Part shown: one piece after another, positions 22,801 to 33,670 of the stretch | How positions within the stretch are numbered: position 1 is the stretch's first letter | Layout: each line of letters begins with the position of its first letter | Made by a program: the position numbers and the translations under genes | Source: Pratylenchus scribneri | Taxonomy: Eukaryota > Nematoda > Chromadorea > Rhabditida > Pratylenchidae | Direction of reading: 5' to 3' | NCBI GenBank assembly: GCA_030063045.1 | Contig: JAQSEB010000107.1 | Coordinates: 186,001-250,000, forward strand | DNA length: 64,000 bases | The notes under the pieces: generated by a model | Told to the model about the DNA's origin: nothing | Seen by the model: the letters and a program-made list of their open reading frames with translations, nothing else | Database searches by the model: none

Positions 22801-25800
22801 TTTAATACGAAAATAGTCATTTTTACGGTCATATAATTTGGCCATAAAAAAGTTTTGGACTTAATGATTAGGAAAATACTTAACTTATTAGGGTTAGCGC
22901 TATGGATATCAAACTGGGTGGATCCCAATTTGGCCAAATTATATGGCCTTAAAAATTCCGATTTTTTGACACTAAAATTTATTAAGTTCACTAATTTTAT
23001 GAGTCCATCTAATTCATTAATAATAGTTAAAATTCTAAATTAAATAAATAAATATAAAAAATAATTTTGCATTTAAATTTAAAGATGTTGAACACGGTGA
23101 TTTTGTCGATGGGTGTCTATTTGCAGTCGATTACGGAATCAATTCCGCCCACTTCCGAAACAGTGCCACTCATCGGAATGTACTATGTGGCATCATTGGC
23201 CATTGTTAGTGAAAACGGAATATAATTAATTTATTTATTTAATTTACTAAAATTTTAAAATTAAAAATAAATTGAAACTGCCAAAATTGTTGCCAGCCCA
23301 ACTTGACGCGAGCGCTTATAATTCAGTAAGAACTGAACCAATTTTGATAAATTTAGTATCAAATTAAAGAGAAGACTTTTGGCTATCGAAAGAAATAAAA
23401 TTATTTTATTTAAATTGGCTCTGAAATGATGAAGTTGTGCTCAAAAACAATTTGAACTTCCCTCTTCTTAGGATTGGCAAAATTGTTTATGGTTTTTTGG
23501 GCATAAGTTCATCAATTTTGGAGCAATTTAAATAAAAATTAATTTCATTAGATAACCAAAAATTGCTTCTTTAATTTTTTATCAAATTTTATCAAAATTT
23601 GTTCAATCATTGATGAATTATAAGCGTACGCGTCAAGTAAGGTCGACAATAAGGGACATATTGAAAACTAATTAATTAATAATAAAAATAATAAAAAATT
23701 TATTTAAATTTTCCTACTAATTTTTATAAAGGTTTGTTTGGCAACAGCCATGAATGTGTGCACGTTGAATATCCATCGACGTGGAATCACAAATCAGGGA
23801 CGACGGGTCCCTTGGTGGATGCGAAAGTGGGGGAAATTTTTTATATTTTTTTCTGATAAATTTTGATTTTTTATAAGATATGTACTCGGCTATTTGGCCA
23901 CTTTGCTTTTCATTCGAGTTCATGAACCGGACTCAATGACACTGATCAAAGCAACACAGGTAAATCATTAATATTTTTACAATTTTTCTGGGTAATATTT
24001 TAAAAAAATTTCTGGGAAAATATTTTTAAAATTTTTCTATGATAATATTTTGAAAATTATTTAAAATTTTCTAGCATAATATTTAAAAAAAATTTCTGGA
24101 ATAATATTTTCTAAAAATTTTAAAATTTTTTGGGATATTTTTACAATTTTGTGGATAATAATTTAATTAAAAATTTCTATAGGATAATATTTTTAAATTT
24201 TTTTTTACAATTTTATAAAAATGTTAAATAATTATTTTTCCTTCCAGACAAAACGGGCCACAATTCGGCGGACCAGCCTTTTGCGCGATTTGAAACGCAT
24301 CAAAAATATGGAAAATCGAAACGAAGAACGGGTGGAGGAAAGTGCCAATTGTGAATGCATGGATGCCTCACCAAGATTGGTAAAGATTGGCAAATTGACA
24401 AATTTAAAATATAGATAGCTCGCCTAATAAGGGCTTCCTTTGCTATTAAGTTAACTTGCCTTCAGGCAATTTTATTGCCACTTTGTTTTCTAAAACAATT
24501 TAGAAGAGAAATTTTCAGAAAATTTGAGCAATTTTTCATTCACCATCGTTCTGATTGAAAAATTGGGGATTCAGATTTCAGAATTATGAGCCCTCACAGC
24601 AGCAGGTGTCATGTCAGAATAATAATTTAAAGAAGAAATTTTCAACAAATTTCTTATTTATAGTGTGAAGTGTGAGCAAATTTCTAGTAGACCATTAAAT
24701 TAAAATAATTAATGGCAAATTAAAAAAAATTTCATTAAAAAATTTCTAATAAATAAAATTCATAAATTTGAATTTTCTTTAAAAAAATTCTAAGTTTCCA
24801 CTGGCTAAATGTGGAGACCATTTTCCATTTCAGCGTCGTCTGACATTCGTCGACTCGGAAGATGGATGCGAAATTGGTGTCCCCGCAGGACGTAGACCCA
24901 CCCAATGCACACAGGACAGTATGCTGGGCGGCGGTGAAAGCCAATTGTTGGAGAAAATGTTGACGGAACAGGCAAAAAAAATTGGATTGTAAAAATATTC
25001 CTATTAATTTAGGTGATGCCCCGGTTGAGCGCAATCCGCCCTATGATGTCGGCCGAATTTGAGGAAAAATTCCGGAAAATTCTAAAACGAGTCTATCGAA
25101 CCCTACAACAATTCGAAATCCGCGAAGAGGTATATTATTATTCCAGAGAGGGTGATGGGGGTTATGGGTTCGAATCAGCCCAGCGTGCAATAATTTTTTT
25201 ACATTAAAAACATTTTTTATTACATATAACCAACTGATATGCAATTAATTTATAATTTTATTTGGTTATATTAATACCGTATTTTTTCTACATATTATGC
25301 CCCCTCTATCTATTAATAGCATTCTGCTGGTCGATTGAAAATAATGGAAACGAAATTTTCCAGCAATTTTAATTGGAATAGTATTAATTTATCAAAAAAA
25401 TGACTGAATTTACCCAAAAAAACCAAAAATTTTCATGTTGAAAAATAATATATTTTTGAAGACATATATGTAGCTTGGCCATAACTAAGTATTAGAGTTT
25501 ACAATATGCTTCGGTTTAGCATTAAGAAAGAGCCCCGGATTAATTTAGGGCGAGCGAGGTCTAGGTAGGTCAGCAGAAACGTTGAAGAAGTCTAATTTGG
25601 CCTAATTATATCGCTTCAAATAAATGGCACGAAAGATTTTGAGTAAATTCAATCATTTTAGGGTAAATTATAGTAATTTCTTCTTAATTTACCTAATTAA
25701 ATAAGGTTTTGGATGAACGCCGCAGAATTGTATGGCAATGGCGCACATTGGCCAGTATTATTGACCGATTTTTGCTGTTGGCATTTTCGTTGGTCACCGT

Positions 25801-25925
25801 TTTTACGGTCAAAAATTTTAATAAATTTCTCCTCCAACAATTTCCAATTTAAGGTCACAATTTTCATCATCGTTCCAATCGCATTCCGAGAAAGATTCGC
25901 CGCACAAACAGTGGCCGCAATGTGA
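16877..25925 (+). CDS. Cys-loop ligand-gated cation channel subunit, nicotinic receptor type (non-alpha)
   Basis: Pentameric channel subunit at the cell surface, predicted to be gated by acetylcholine or a related ligand. Exons: 16877-17035, 17340-17577, 18674-18744, 18787-18852, 18892-18990, 19106-19189, 19505-19597, 21228-21258, 21305-21441, 22461-22556, 22624-22701, 23085-23204, 23732-23826, 23878-23959, 24248-24379, 24834-24971, 25013-25129, 25706-25807, 25854-25925; 669 residues in frame. It has a signal peptide (FLLLLFILINNSAEFSIAFG); the cys-loop CAINVRYYPFDDQEC with 13 residues between the cysteines; loop B Trp in FASWGTHD; M1 after RRRPLFYVFN; M2 preceded by GEK, the cation-selective type; M3; a long intracellular loop; and M4 near the C terminus. 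No vicinal Cys pair occurs before M1 (AERTLIRFPTEEAASW), so it is not an alpha subunit. Exon 16 ends at a GC donor. A TTTAAAG acceptor lies 8 bases before the ATG. The exact subunit group is uncertain. Confidence 0.88.
17072..17285. mobile_element. Fold-back MITE family C, copy 2 (shortened)
   Basis: In channel intron 1. It starts with AATAACTCATCATCAATGAC and ends with TCATTGATGATTTATTTTAA, matching the sub-terminal parts of copy 1. The outermost CAACTTGACGC parts are missing. Confidence 0.6.
17612..18630. repeat. 24-bp tandem array 3 (about 42 units)
   Basis: Same family as arrays 1 and 2 in the opposite orientation (GGAATGAAAATCAGAATTCT), inside channel intron 2. A 240-bp block of 10 units is duplicated: variants with AATTTTTTCC then two AATTGTTTCC recur at 17930-18000 and 18170-18240. 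The plus-strand frame stays open for 311 codons with an 8-residue period. The exon junction C|GT at 17577/18674 removes it, so it is treated as intronic. Confidence 0.95.
19650..19958. mobile_element. Fold-back MITE family B, copy 1
   Basis: About 300 bp in channel intron 7. One end reads TAGCCATATCTCAACAAGGA and AGGAAGGCAATAAGCCATTT; the other holds the reverse complement of the same theme (ATTCGTTGAGATTTGAGCTA). Inner parts include CCTCTAAAAAGTGGC and AAATAAGCGGCTTTTTCTC. Related copies are at 30398, 30745 and 41325. Confidence 0.65.
19966..20350. mobile_element. Fold-back element with GGTTTGTGGCG termini
   Basis: Left end GCGACGGTTTGTGGCGGGCC and GGTTTGTGGCGAA; right end on the minus strand GGGACGTTTTGTGGCGCGGC and CGGTTTGTGGCGAA, giving an imperfect inverted repeat of about 35 bp. 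The interior has a further inverted pair around ATAGAGCAATAAATTG and AATTTTTTGCTCTAT. No ORF. Confidence 0.65.
20453..21081. mobile_element. hAT-like MITE, 629 bp, TAGGGCC termini, 8-bp target duplication
   Basis: Flanked by identical GTAATCGA at 20445-20452 and 21082-21089. The ends are TAGGGCC inverted. The interior is packed with ATATGC-type words (ATATGCGCATATATATGC, AAATATGCAGCAAATATGCC), read on both strands near the two ends. The 8-bp duplication and TAGGG ends fit the hAT superfamily. It lies in channel intron 7 and has no transposase. Confidence 0.8.
21497..22405 (+). mobile_element. 46-bp-repeat element, copy 3 (about 15 units)
   Basis: Same family as copies 1 and 2, in channel intron 9. 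It starts after GGTTCATTGGTTTATCCCAG and ATCCAATCGAAAGATCTCAT, and ends with CAATGCGTTTTGATCAGC and TTTATCCAATTTTGGGTATA. Units are nearly identical, with rare point variants. Confidence 0.9.
23285..23652. mobile_element. Fold-back MITE family C, copy 3 (full length)
   Basis: About 365 bp in channel intron 12. Ends: GCCCAACTTGACGCGAGCGC and, on the minus strand, CTTACTTGACGCGTACGC; both are followed by TTATAATTCA. The interior carries paired TTTTGGCTATCG / TAACCAAAAATTGC segments. Confidence 0.75.
25131..25210 (+). other. Isolated Pol III B-box-like motif
   Basis: GGGTTCGAATCAGCCC near 25156 resembles a tRNA T-arm (B box GGTTCGAATCA), followed about 25 bases later by a T7 run that could end a Pol III transcript. 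No convincing A box or cloverleaf; probably a decayed tRNA-derived element in channel intron 17. Confidence 0.3.
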
Positions 25926-26855
25926 ACAAAAATGGATAGATGAAGAGGAGGAGGAAAATGCATTTTAATATTTCTAATTTAGAACATTTTTAAATTGAAG
26001 TAGCATATTTAATTTGCCGAAAAAATCATTGAATTTACCCATAAAATTTTTTTGGTACTTTTCCGTTATGGGCCCCTAATTCGAGCCTATGAAGCTTGGC
26101 CAAGCCAGGCTTTTTAATGTTACTATTCCGCGAAAATCTCATTAAACTAATCCAATTTCCTAATAGACCCCAACACTTTGTTATGGTCAAGTTATCTGAC
26201 CTCGAAAAATGACTATTTATATAATAATATTTAAAAAAAAAACTTGAAATTCGTTAATTCTTTTCAAGTTTGCAAAAACTAGCCGGTCAATTTCGAGATC
26301 CTTTTTTTATAATTTTTACATAAAATTTTTTGGTAAATTAAATATTTTTTGACAAATTAATCTCAACCCAATTTATTTTTAATTCCAATTTTGAACATTT
26401 TAAAACGAACAAATTGAAATTTATGTTTTTGATAAATATTTTTTTACTGGAAAATTTCTTTTTTTTACCGGCAATTCTCGATATAATTTCACAAAAATTC
26501 ACAAAACCCAAAGGTGAATTTGAGTATTTTATAATGAAACAAAGGAAATGATGAACAAATTGGTCATCCATTTACTCAAAAATGTTCAAAAAATTCAAAG
26601 AATTTTTGCTCAGATTTTTAAAAAACAAAAGAATTTAACGAAAATGGAAAAACAAAAAGAGAAGAGGAGGAGAACATCGGCCGCCTCGAAAAACAATGCA
26701 CACAAATAGAATATGGACTTACAAATTAGGCCAATTTTCAAATAACAAAACATCCAAAAAAATGGGCAAAATTTGGCCCCCTAAAGAATGGGCAAAATTT
26801 GGCCCCCAAAAAAGGCAGTTGACCAAATTTTGAATGAAATTTGTCCATTTTTCCA
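25926..26855. other. Intergenic region between channel and doublecortin genes
   Basis: AT-rich. A segment near 26180 (TTTGTTATGGTCAAGTTAT followed by a GACCTCGAAAAA-type end) recurs near 57010-57060 in the Smoothened gene, so it is probably a dispersed repeat. No gene seen. Confidence 0.3.
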
Positions 26856-26856
26856 G
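26851..26856 (+). promoter_or_regulatory. Candidate trans-splice acceptor upstream of doublecortin gene
   Basis: CATTTTTCCAG ends at 26856, 64 bases before the ATG at 26921, with no matching donor for a cis intron recognised upstream. Similar sites precede other genes here. If used, it excludes the in-frame upstream ATG at 26834. Confidence 0.4.
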
Positions 26857-26920
26857 TCCATTATTTGAATTGAATTTTCGGCTATTCTTCAAAAGATTCC
26901 TAAAAGAATTTTCCAATAAA

Positions 26921-29900
26921 ATGAATCCCCGCTTCTATGATCCATTCGATGAGAATGCACTGTCCTTTGTGGAATTGAATAAAAAGCGTCGAAGACATTC
27001 ACATTTTATTGAAGCAGCCAATGATGGAACGGCGGATGAACATAAAATCAAGGCAGAAAAACAAAAGGCCAGTTTTGTGAAAAAATTAGAGCAAATAAGT
27101 CTATAGGGGAATTTCCGGTTATTGCCATTAAATAGGGGAATTCTATTTTAAAATTGAACCTTTAAATTTGAGGAAAATTTCATTTGAAATTGAGGAAAAT
27201 TCTCAGAAAAAAATTAAAAAAAATTATATTAAATTTTTTGAAGGAAATTCACAATAAAATTGAGGGAAATTCTTACTAAATTTGTAAGAAATTCTATTTT
27301 AAAATCGAAGGAAATTCCATTCATAAAAATTGAAGAAATTTCTTTTTTAAAATTGTAAGAAATTTTATTTTAATTAAAATTAAAATTCCATGCATAAAAG
27401 TCGAAGAAATTCCATTTGTGGAAAATTCACAATAACATTGTATCAAAATTGAGAATAATTCCATTAAAAAATTGAGGAAAATAAAATTTTTAAATTAAAG
27501 GAAATTCACAATAAAAAATAAAGGAAATTCAAACTAAATTGAAGAAATTTCTCTTTAAAATTTAGGAAATTTCTCATAAAAAATGAGGAAAATTCACACC
27601 AATATTAAGAATAATTTCGTTAAAAATTGAGGAAAATTCCCATTAACATTGAAGAAATTCCCTTTAAAATTTAGAAAAATTCCATTTTAAAATTGAAGGG
27701 AAATTTCTTTCAAAATTTAGGAAAATTTCTATTATCCATTGTATTTTAGGATATCTCAAAAGTGAATGCCCATGGCATTTTGGAACGATCCGGCTCATTC
27801 GACAAAAAGGCACAAAAGAATGGCTGGCCTAACATTGAGCCAATATGGAATCGGCGTGACCAGACAAGCCCGGAGGCATATGTGATTTAGTACTGACATT
27901 TTTAGGGATTTTAACTTTTTAAAAATTTAAAAATTTAATAGAAAAAAATTATTAAAAATTTAATTCAAAAAATTATTTAAAAATTTAAAATTGAAAAATT
28001 ATTTAAAAATTAATTTAAAAATTATTAAAATTTAATTTAAAAAATTATTAAAAATTTAATTGAAAAATTGTTAAAAAATTTAATTAAAAAATTATAAAAA
28101 ATTTAATTCAAAATTATTAAAAATTTAATTGAAAAATTATTATAAAAATTTAATTGAAAAATTATAAAAAATTTAATTGAAAAATTATAAAAAATTTAAT
28201 TGAAAAATTATAAAAAATTTAATTGAAAAAAAAATTAATAATTTAATTGAAAAATTATTAAAAATTTAATTGAAAAATTATTTAAAAATTAATTTAAAAA
28301 TTATTAAAAATTAATTTAAAAAATTATAAAAAATTTAATAGAAAAATTATTTAAAAATTATTTAAAAATTATTAAAATTTAATTTAAAAAATTATTAAAA
28401 ATTTAATTGAAAAATTATAAAAAATTTAATTTAAAAAATTATTAAAAATTTAATTTAAAAAATTATTAAAAATTTAATAGAAAAAATTATAAAAAATTTA
28501 ATTTAAAAAATAATAAAAAATTTAATAGAAAAAATTATAAAAAATTTAATTTAAAAAATTATAAAAAATTTAATTTAAAAAATTATTAAAAATTTAATTG
28601 AAAAATTATAAAAAATTTAATTTAAAAAATTATTAAAAATTTAATAGAAAAAATTATAAAAAATTTAATTTAAAAAATAATAAAAAATTTAATAGAAAAA
28701 ATTATAAAAAATTTAATTTAAAAAATTATAAAAAATTTAATTTAAAAAATTATTAAAAATTTAATTGAAAAATTATAAAAAATTTAATTTAAAAAATTAT
28801 TAAAAATTTAATTTAAAAAATTATTAAAAATTTAATAGAAAAAATTATAAAAAATTTAATTTAAAAAATAATAAAAAATTTAATAGAAAAAATTATAAAA
28901 AATTTAATTTAAAAAATTATAAAAAATTTAATTTAAAAAATTATTAAAAATTTAATTGAAAAATTATAAAAAATTTAATTTAAAAAATTATTAAAAATTT
29001 AATAGAAAAAATTATTAAAAATTTAATTGAAAAATTATTAAAAATTTTGAAAAAATTATTAAAAATTTAATAGAAAAAAATATTAAAAATTTAATTGAAA
29101 AATTATTTAAAAATTAATTTAAAAATTATTAAAATTTAATTTAAAAATTATTCAAAAATTTAATTGAAAAATTTAATTGCAAAAATTATTTTAAAATTTT
29201 TGTCAGTGTTTTCCTAAACGGTGACGGCCTAAATTGTCGAAATGTGTCATTTACACGTCTTCAATTGGAAGTGGGCGGCATTCGTCATGTAATGGAATTG
29301 GTGGCACGCGAATTCAATGCTCGACCAAAAAAGTGATTTTAAAATGAAAATTTTTAAAGTGCCAAAAACATTAAAAATGTTGAAAAGATTAAAATGGTTC
29401 AGTTGTTTGTCCTAGACCCTTAAATCTTATACCCAAATTGGATAGAGCTGGTCAAAACGCATTGAATGGTATATAATTTGTCATGGTTTGGTCAACAATT
29501 AAAGGGGTATTAAACGGTTTAAACACATTTTGGTTTGGTCAACAATTAAAGGGTATTAAACGGTTTAAACCAATTTTGGTTTGGTCAACAATTAAAGGGT
29601 ATTAAACGGTTTAAACCAATTTTGGTTTGGTCAACAATTAAAGGGTATTAAACGGTTTAAACCAATTTTGGTTTGGTCAACAATTAAAGGGTATTAAACG
29701 GTTTAAACCAATTTTGGTTTGGTCAACAATTAAAGGGTATTAAACGGTTTAAACCAATTTTGGTTTGGTCAACAATTAAAGGGTATTAAACGGTTTAAAC
29801 CAATTTTGGTTTGGTCAACAATTAAAGGGTATTAAACGGTTTAAACCAATTTTGGTTTGGTCAACAATTAAGGGGTATTAAACGGTTTAAACCAATTTTG

Positions 29901-31451
29901 GTTTGGTCAACAATTAAAGGGTATTAAACGGTTTAAACCAATTTTGGTTTGATCAATAATTAAAGGGGTATTAAACGGTTTAAACCAATTTTGGTTTAAT
30001 GGTTCAAAATCAAAACTTAAAATAGAATTGGTTAAACCCAAAGTAAATAACCTTAATCATTTCGATGCATTTTGACAAGATCTATCGATTGTCTGTAATT
30101 ATCTTTTGGCCATTTTCAATTTTAGATAAAATTCATAAATTAATTTGTGAAAATTTTTTATAAAGACTAGTCCGAATGGACGGCTCAAAGCTGGACAGCA
30201 TCAATGATTTGGCCACACGTGGAGCTTACATTTTGGTGCCAGCCGGTGAAAATCTCACCGAATGTTGGTATTACCTTCCAGATTATGCCGTTGATACAAG
30301 GTGTAGTGATTCACGCAAGAAAATTAGTGGTCAAATGCCGAAAAAAATCAAATACGTCCCTTGGTGGACCTTAAATTTGAAACAGGACATTAGGGTACCA
30401 GGGCTATTCTTTTGGCCATAACTCAACAAGGAAGCAATCAATTCAGGAAGGCGATATGCCATTTGAAAGCCCTAAATTTACTCTAAAAAGTGACCTTTCT
30501 AATATTTTGATATTTAAAACAATTTGTAAAATAAGCGGCTTTTTCTCAAAAATTCTGATTTATTAATGCAAAGACAAGTAACTTTTATTAAATTTGGATT
30601 ATATAAAATAAAAAATGAAAAAATTGTAGAGGGCACTTTTGGCTGTACGATGATATATCGCCTTTCAAAATTGGCTGAAGCTTCGTTGAAAAATATTTAC
30701 CAAAACAAATGCCTGGAAGTAAAATGACTGTCATTGAAACTTCCCATCATATTCGTTTGTCTAACTCAACAAGGAAGCCACCAATTCAGGAAGGCGATTT
30801 GCCATTTGAAAGCCCTAAATGTCCTCTAAAAAGTGGCCTATAACAATTTTTGAAATTTTAGATTTGTAAAATAAGCGGCCTTTCTCAAAAAATTCGGGTT
30901 TATTTTATTTAAAGGCATGTAATTTATTTTAAGGGTTCGAAATCATAAAATCTAAAATGGCCAAATTGTATAGGGCACTTTTGGCTTTAAAATGGTATAT
31001 TGCTTTCCCAGAATGGTTGCTTCCTTGTTGAGTTATGGCCAAAAGAATGGCACAAGGTATTCTAACATCGATATCCAAATATCTCGAACGGCGGCTTTAT
31101 TTTTAGCCAAAGGCCTCATTGGTTTTAAATTAAAAAACTCATAAAAATGAATTCAAATTGCTTTTAATTTTTCTAATTTTCAATTCAAAATCTATTAAAA
31201 TTCCACATTTTTCAGCCTTTCCTCCGATCGAGTTTTAGTCCGACGACGGGGAAGCATGAAGGCGATGGAGGAGGCGAGAAAAGTGGCCCAACATTATCAT
31301 CAAAAATCGCCAAAAATTGTGGTGATGTCGGCGGCAACGTCGGCAGGTAAATCCAAATTTGGAAAGGTTGATTCGCATTTAAAATTATATTTTAGGTCCT
31401 TCAACCCCAAATAAAGTCAACAATAATGGTTCGAAAATGCCAATGCCATGA
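26921..31451 (+). CDS. Doublecortin (DCX)-domain protein
   Basis: Small protein with a single DCX fold, a domain that binds microtubules. Exons: 26921-27076, 27750-27889, 29207-29332, 30166-30300, 31216-31346, 31396-31451; 247 residues in frame. The domain spans residues of about 98-185: YVFLNGDGLNCRNVSF (DCX consensus YrNGD), a leucine-rich middle (GGIRHVMELVAREFNARP), LVRMDGSKLDSINDLA (matching vRkLytldGkkv..ldeL) and GAYILVPAGENL (GsYVaaG-E). The N terminus is charged and begins MNPRFYDPFD; the C terminus is basic, then Ser/Pro/Asn-rich. No kinase domain, unlike doublecortin-like kinases. Exon 4 donor at 30301 is chosen for phase; the frame also reads on for about 40 codons, so a longer variant ending in the intron is possible. 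Start chosen because a splice acceptor precedes it. Confidence 0.75.
27900..29200. repeat. AT-rich tandem array, 22-25 bp units with higher-order blocks
   Basis: Doublecortin intron 2 is nearly pure A and T with units such as AAAAATTATTAAAAATTTAA. Larger blocks repeat: the word TAAAAAATAATAAAAAATTT occurs at 28504, 28671 and 28862, spaced 167 and 191 bp apart, a difference of one 24-bp unit. Confidence 0.9.
29372..30112 (-). mobile_element. 46-bp-repeat element, copy 4 (about 11 units)
   Basis: Inverted copy in doublecortin intron 3. It begins with TTGAAAAGATTAAAATGGTT and GTTTGTCCTAGACCC, followed by ATACCCAAATTGGATAGAGC and TGGTCAAAACGCATTGAATG. It ends in ATTTCGATGCATTTTGAC and ATCTATCGATTGTC, then TTTGGCCATTTTCAATTT. 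The outer ends extend the inverted repeat beyond the ATACCC motif. Confidence 0.9.
30398..30705. mobile_element. Fold-back MITE family B, copy 2
   Basis: In doublecortin intron 4. Reads TTTTGGCCATAACTCAACAA and GGAAGGCGATATGCCATTTG at one end, and at the other TATATCGCCTTTCAAAATTG and GCTTCGTTGAAAAATAT. It directly precedes copy 3 of the family. Confidence 0.65.
30745..31060. mobile_element. Fold-back MITE family B, copy 3
   Basis: Second copy in the same intron, starting TTCGTTTGTCTAACTCAACA and ending GGTTGCTTCCTTGTTGAGTT then ATGGCCAAAAGAATGG. The two copies lie head to tail, with about 40 bp between them. Confidence 0.65.
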
Positions 31452-31751
31452 ATCAAAAAATGGACAAGAAAAAGAAATGCGAAGAATGCGGAGGGATTTT
31501 CTTCTAATAAATCCATTATTTTTGATATCAAATTTATTCTTGCGAAATTAAATGTGAATTTTTATTCAATTATCATTGAACAATTTTGCATGCCGTTAAA
31601 CAATTCCATTGATAAATTTTTTACTCTTCAAAAATGATAATCTATCAATTTTTGATTTTTGTATTAATGTTAATTCAGAGATCAAGAAATATGGCCAAAC
31701 AAAAAGGCATTTTTTTGCCAAAACTATGCATTTTCGCATACGGTGTACAAT

Positions 31752-32428
31752 CAGGGATCTCAGATTTTTTTCTGGAAAATAAGGTTTTCCGTGGTTTTCC
31801 GACATAAAAATAAGGGTTTGTAAGGTATTTGAAAGAAAAAATAAGGCTTTTTGTAAGGCATATAAATTTTTTGTTAAAAATATTTATTCTCAATATTTCT
31901 CGTTACTTTTTGCCTTTTGCAACAATTCGGGCTTTGAAATATAAATGCTTGTGAACAATCAAATTCAGAATTTTCTTTAATCGAAACAAGGGCATTCACT
32001 GTTTCAATATTGAATCTATTTCTTTCATCTGTCCAAACATACGTCGGCAAGGAGGGCAGAAGGCAGAACAACCACTATTTTGCGCCTCCCTAAAATTGCC
32101 CGCGGCAGCGAAAAATTAGGTCTAAAAATGGCCCCGATAGAAGAAAATTTAAGCCAAAATTAGGCGCGCAGCGAAAAATCAGAGCCAAAATTAGGCGCGC
32201 AGCGAAAAATCAGAGCCAAAATTAGCCGCGCAGCGAAAAATCAGAGCCAAAATTAGCCGCGCAGCGCAAAATTTTAATAATTTCTAGAAAATTGGTCAAA
32301 ATAAGGCAAAAATTGACAAAATTAGCCAAAATAAGGCTTTATAAGGCTTTTTCGGAGATAAGGCTTTTGTAAGGGAAAATCCCAAAAATAAGGGAAACCC
32401 TTAAAAATAAGGCATTCTGAGATCCCTG
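31752..32428. mobile_element. hAT-like MITE, 677 bp, CAGGGATCTCAGA termini
   Basis: Flanked by GTACAAT on both sides (31745-31751, 32429-32435). Left end CAGGGATCTCAGAT; right end on the minus strand CAGGGATCTCAGAATGCC. Inside, a 31-bp unit with GGCGCGCAGCGAAAAATC is repeated about four times (32155-32275), and AAATAAGGCTTTT-type words recur. CAGGG ends are typical of hAT elements, though only 7 of the expected 8 duplicated bases match. No transposase. Confidence 0.8.
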
Positions 32429-32435
32429 GTACAAT

Positions 32436-33629
32436 GGATTTTCAGAATTAATTCAAATAAAATTATAATAAAATTTGGCCTTATGTAATTTTTCTTCCCA
32501 AAAAAAATTCTAGGGAAAATCGATAAGTTTTACTTAATTTTTATGCAAATTAAAGCTTTTCTTACACATTTTATTGCAACTTTTTATCTTTTATAAAAAT
32601 TAAAAAATATTGAAAGCCTATATTCTCTACATCTTTTTTAAAAGTAAAGAGCACACAAATTTGCTTCAAGTGCTCGCTTGTCCAATGCTCATCGATTTTT
32701 ATGGCCATTCCAGCTGCTCTGCTTCTCGCTTGGCAAAATGCTACTAATAAAACACAGCAGAGCAGAAGCTAAGCAAATAGGCGAGCGGCTTTTTCCCACT
32801 CTACCCATCAAAATAAAATGCTTCCTCTCGAGACTTGCGGCATTTTTTCACGACACAAATAAGCTTAAAAGCAAGACATCTTTGTTATGTTTAGCTTCTC
32901 TAGTTTAAGCCTGGCCCACCGCATCAATATATGTCTTAACAGCTGCTACTTACTTACTGCTGCTTGTTGGCTGCTCGCTTCCGCTAGCTTCCTCTACTTT
33001 TTACTAATAAACTCATCATTCATAATCATTTTCAACAATACATACGCCACTGGCCACTGTTTGTGGCTGCTTATCTCTTCATCTCGTCACATTCATTTCA
33101 TTTTTACCCACATAAAACATTTACTTATTTTCTCTGGCCATAAAATTCTTTTCGCTTCTTCACCCAAATTTTTACCACATTTTACCAATTTTACCCGTCT
33201 TCCCCGCATGTCAAATACCTATTGTATTTTTAGTATCCCACCAAAATCCAAAATGTGAATAGCCAATATCCGCTAGCAACAAGCATAAAAGAAAGCATCC
33301 AAAATCTACACTTCAATTTAAGACATAAAATTTATTTGGTTTTGAATGTTTTGGAAATTGCGGAAAAGCCCGCAGCGGACGGCTTGCTTAACAAACAACC
33401 TAGTCAATATTTTTAAGTACTTATAGTCAATTTTTTGGCCTAATCCGCGCGCTTAAAAATGACAAGACAAGAAAACATTATCGTCGATGGTTCGATTGGG
33501 GAAGTTAAGTGAATGTTTGCGTAACGAATTTTCCGCGAATATTTTACCCTGGCTTTTAAAAGACTAATTAACCGGCAATTTATTTTACCATTAAATTTGA
33601 CTCCAAATTTAAATTTAATTACTATTTTC
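32436..33629. other. Intergenic region upstream of the 84-residue membrane protein gene
   Basis: Between 32690 and 33250 base composition is less AT-rich and short plus-strand frames occur (32678-32908, 32887-33258), but they look like translated non-coding sequence. GCTGCTCTGCTTCTCGCTT near 32713 and AGCAGAGCAGAAGCTAAGC near 32755 form an imperfect hairpin. May hold the promoter of the downstream gene. Confidence 0.3.
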
Positions 33630-33670
33630 AGAGATCTCAATAAATCGTAAAAGCAAAATAAAATCGATCG

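Noticed and set aside
26834..27106. Start of the doublecortin protein at 26834 and a stop at 27106
   Set aside because: A likely acceptor ends at 26856, after that ATG, and a GTGAAA donor at 27077 gives an in-frame join to the next exon.
32678..33258. Two plus-strand ORFs of 76 and 123 codons
   Set aside because: Low-complexity hydrophobic translation without any motif; no splice partners.
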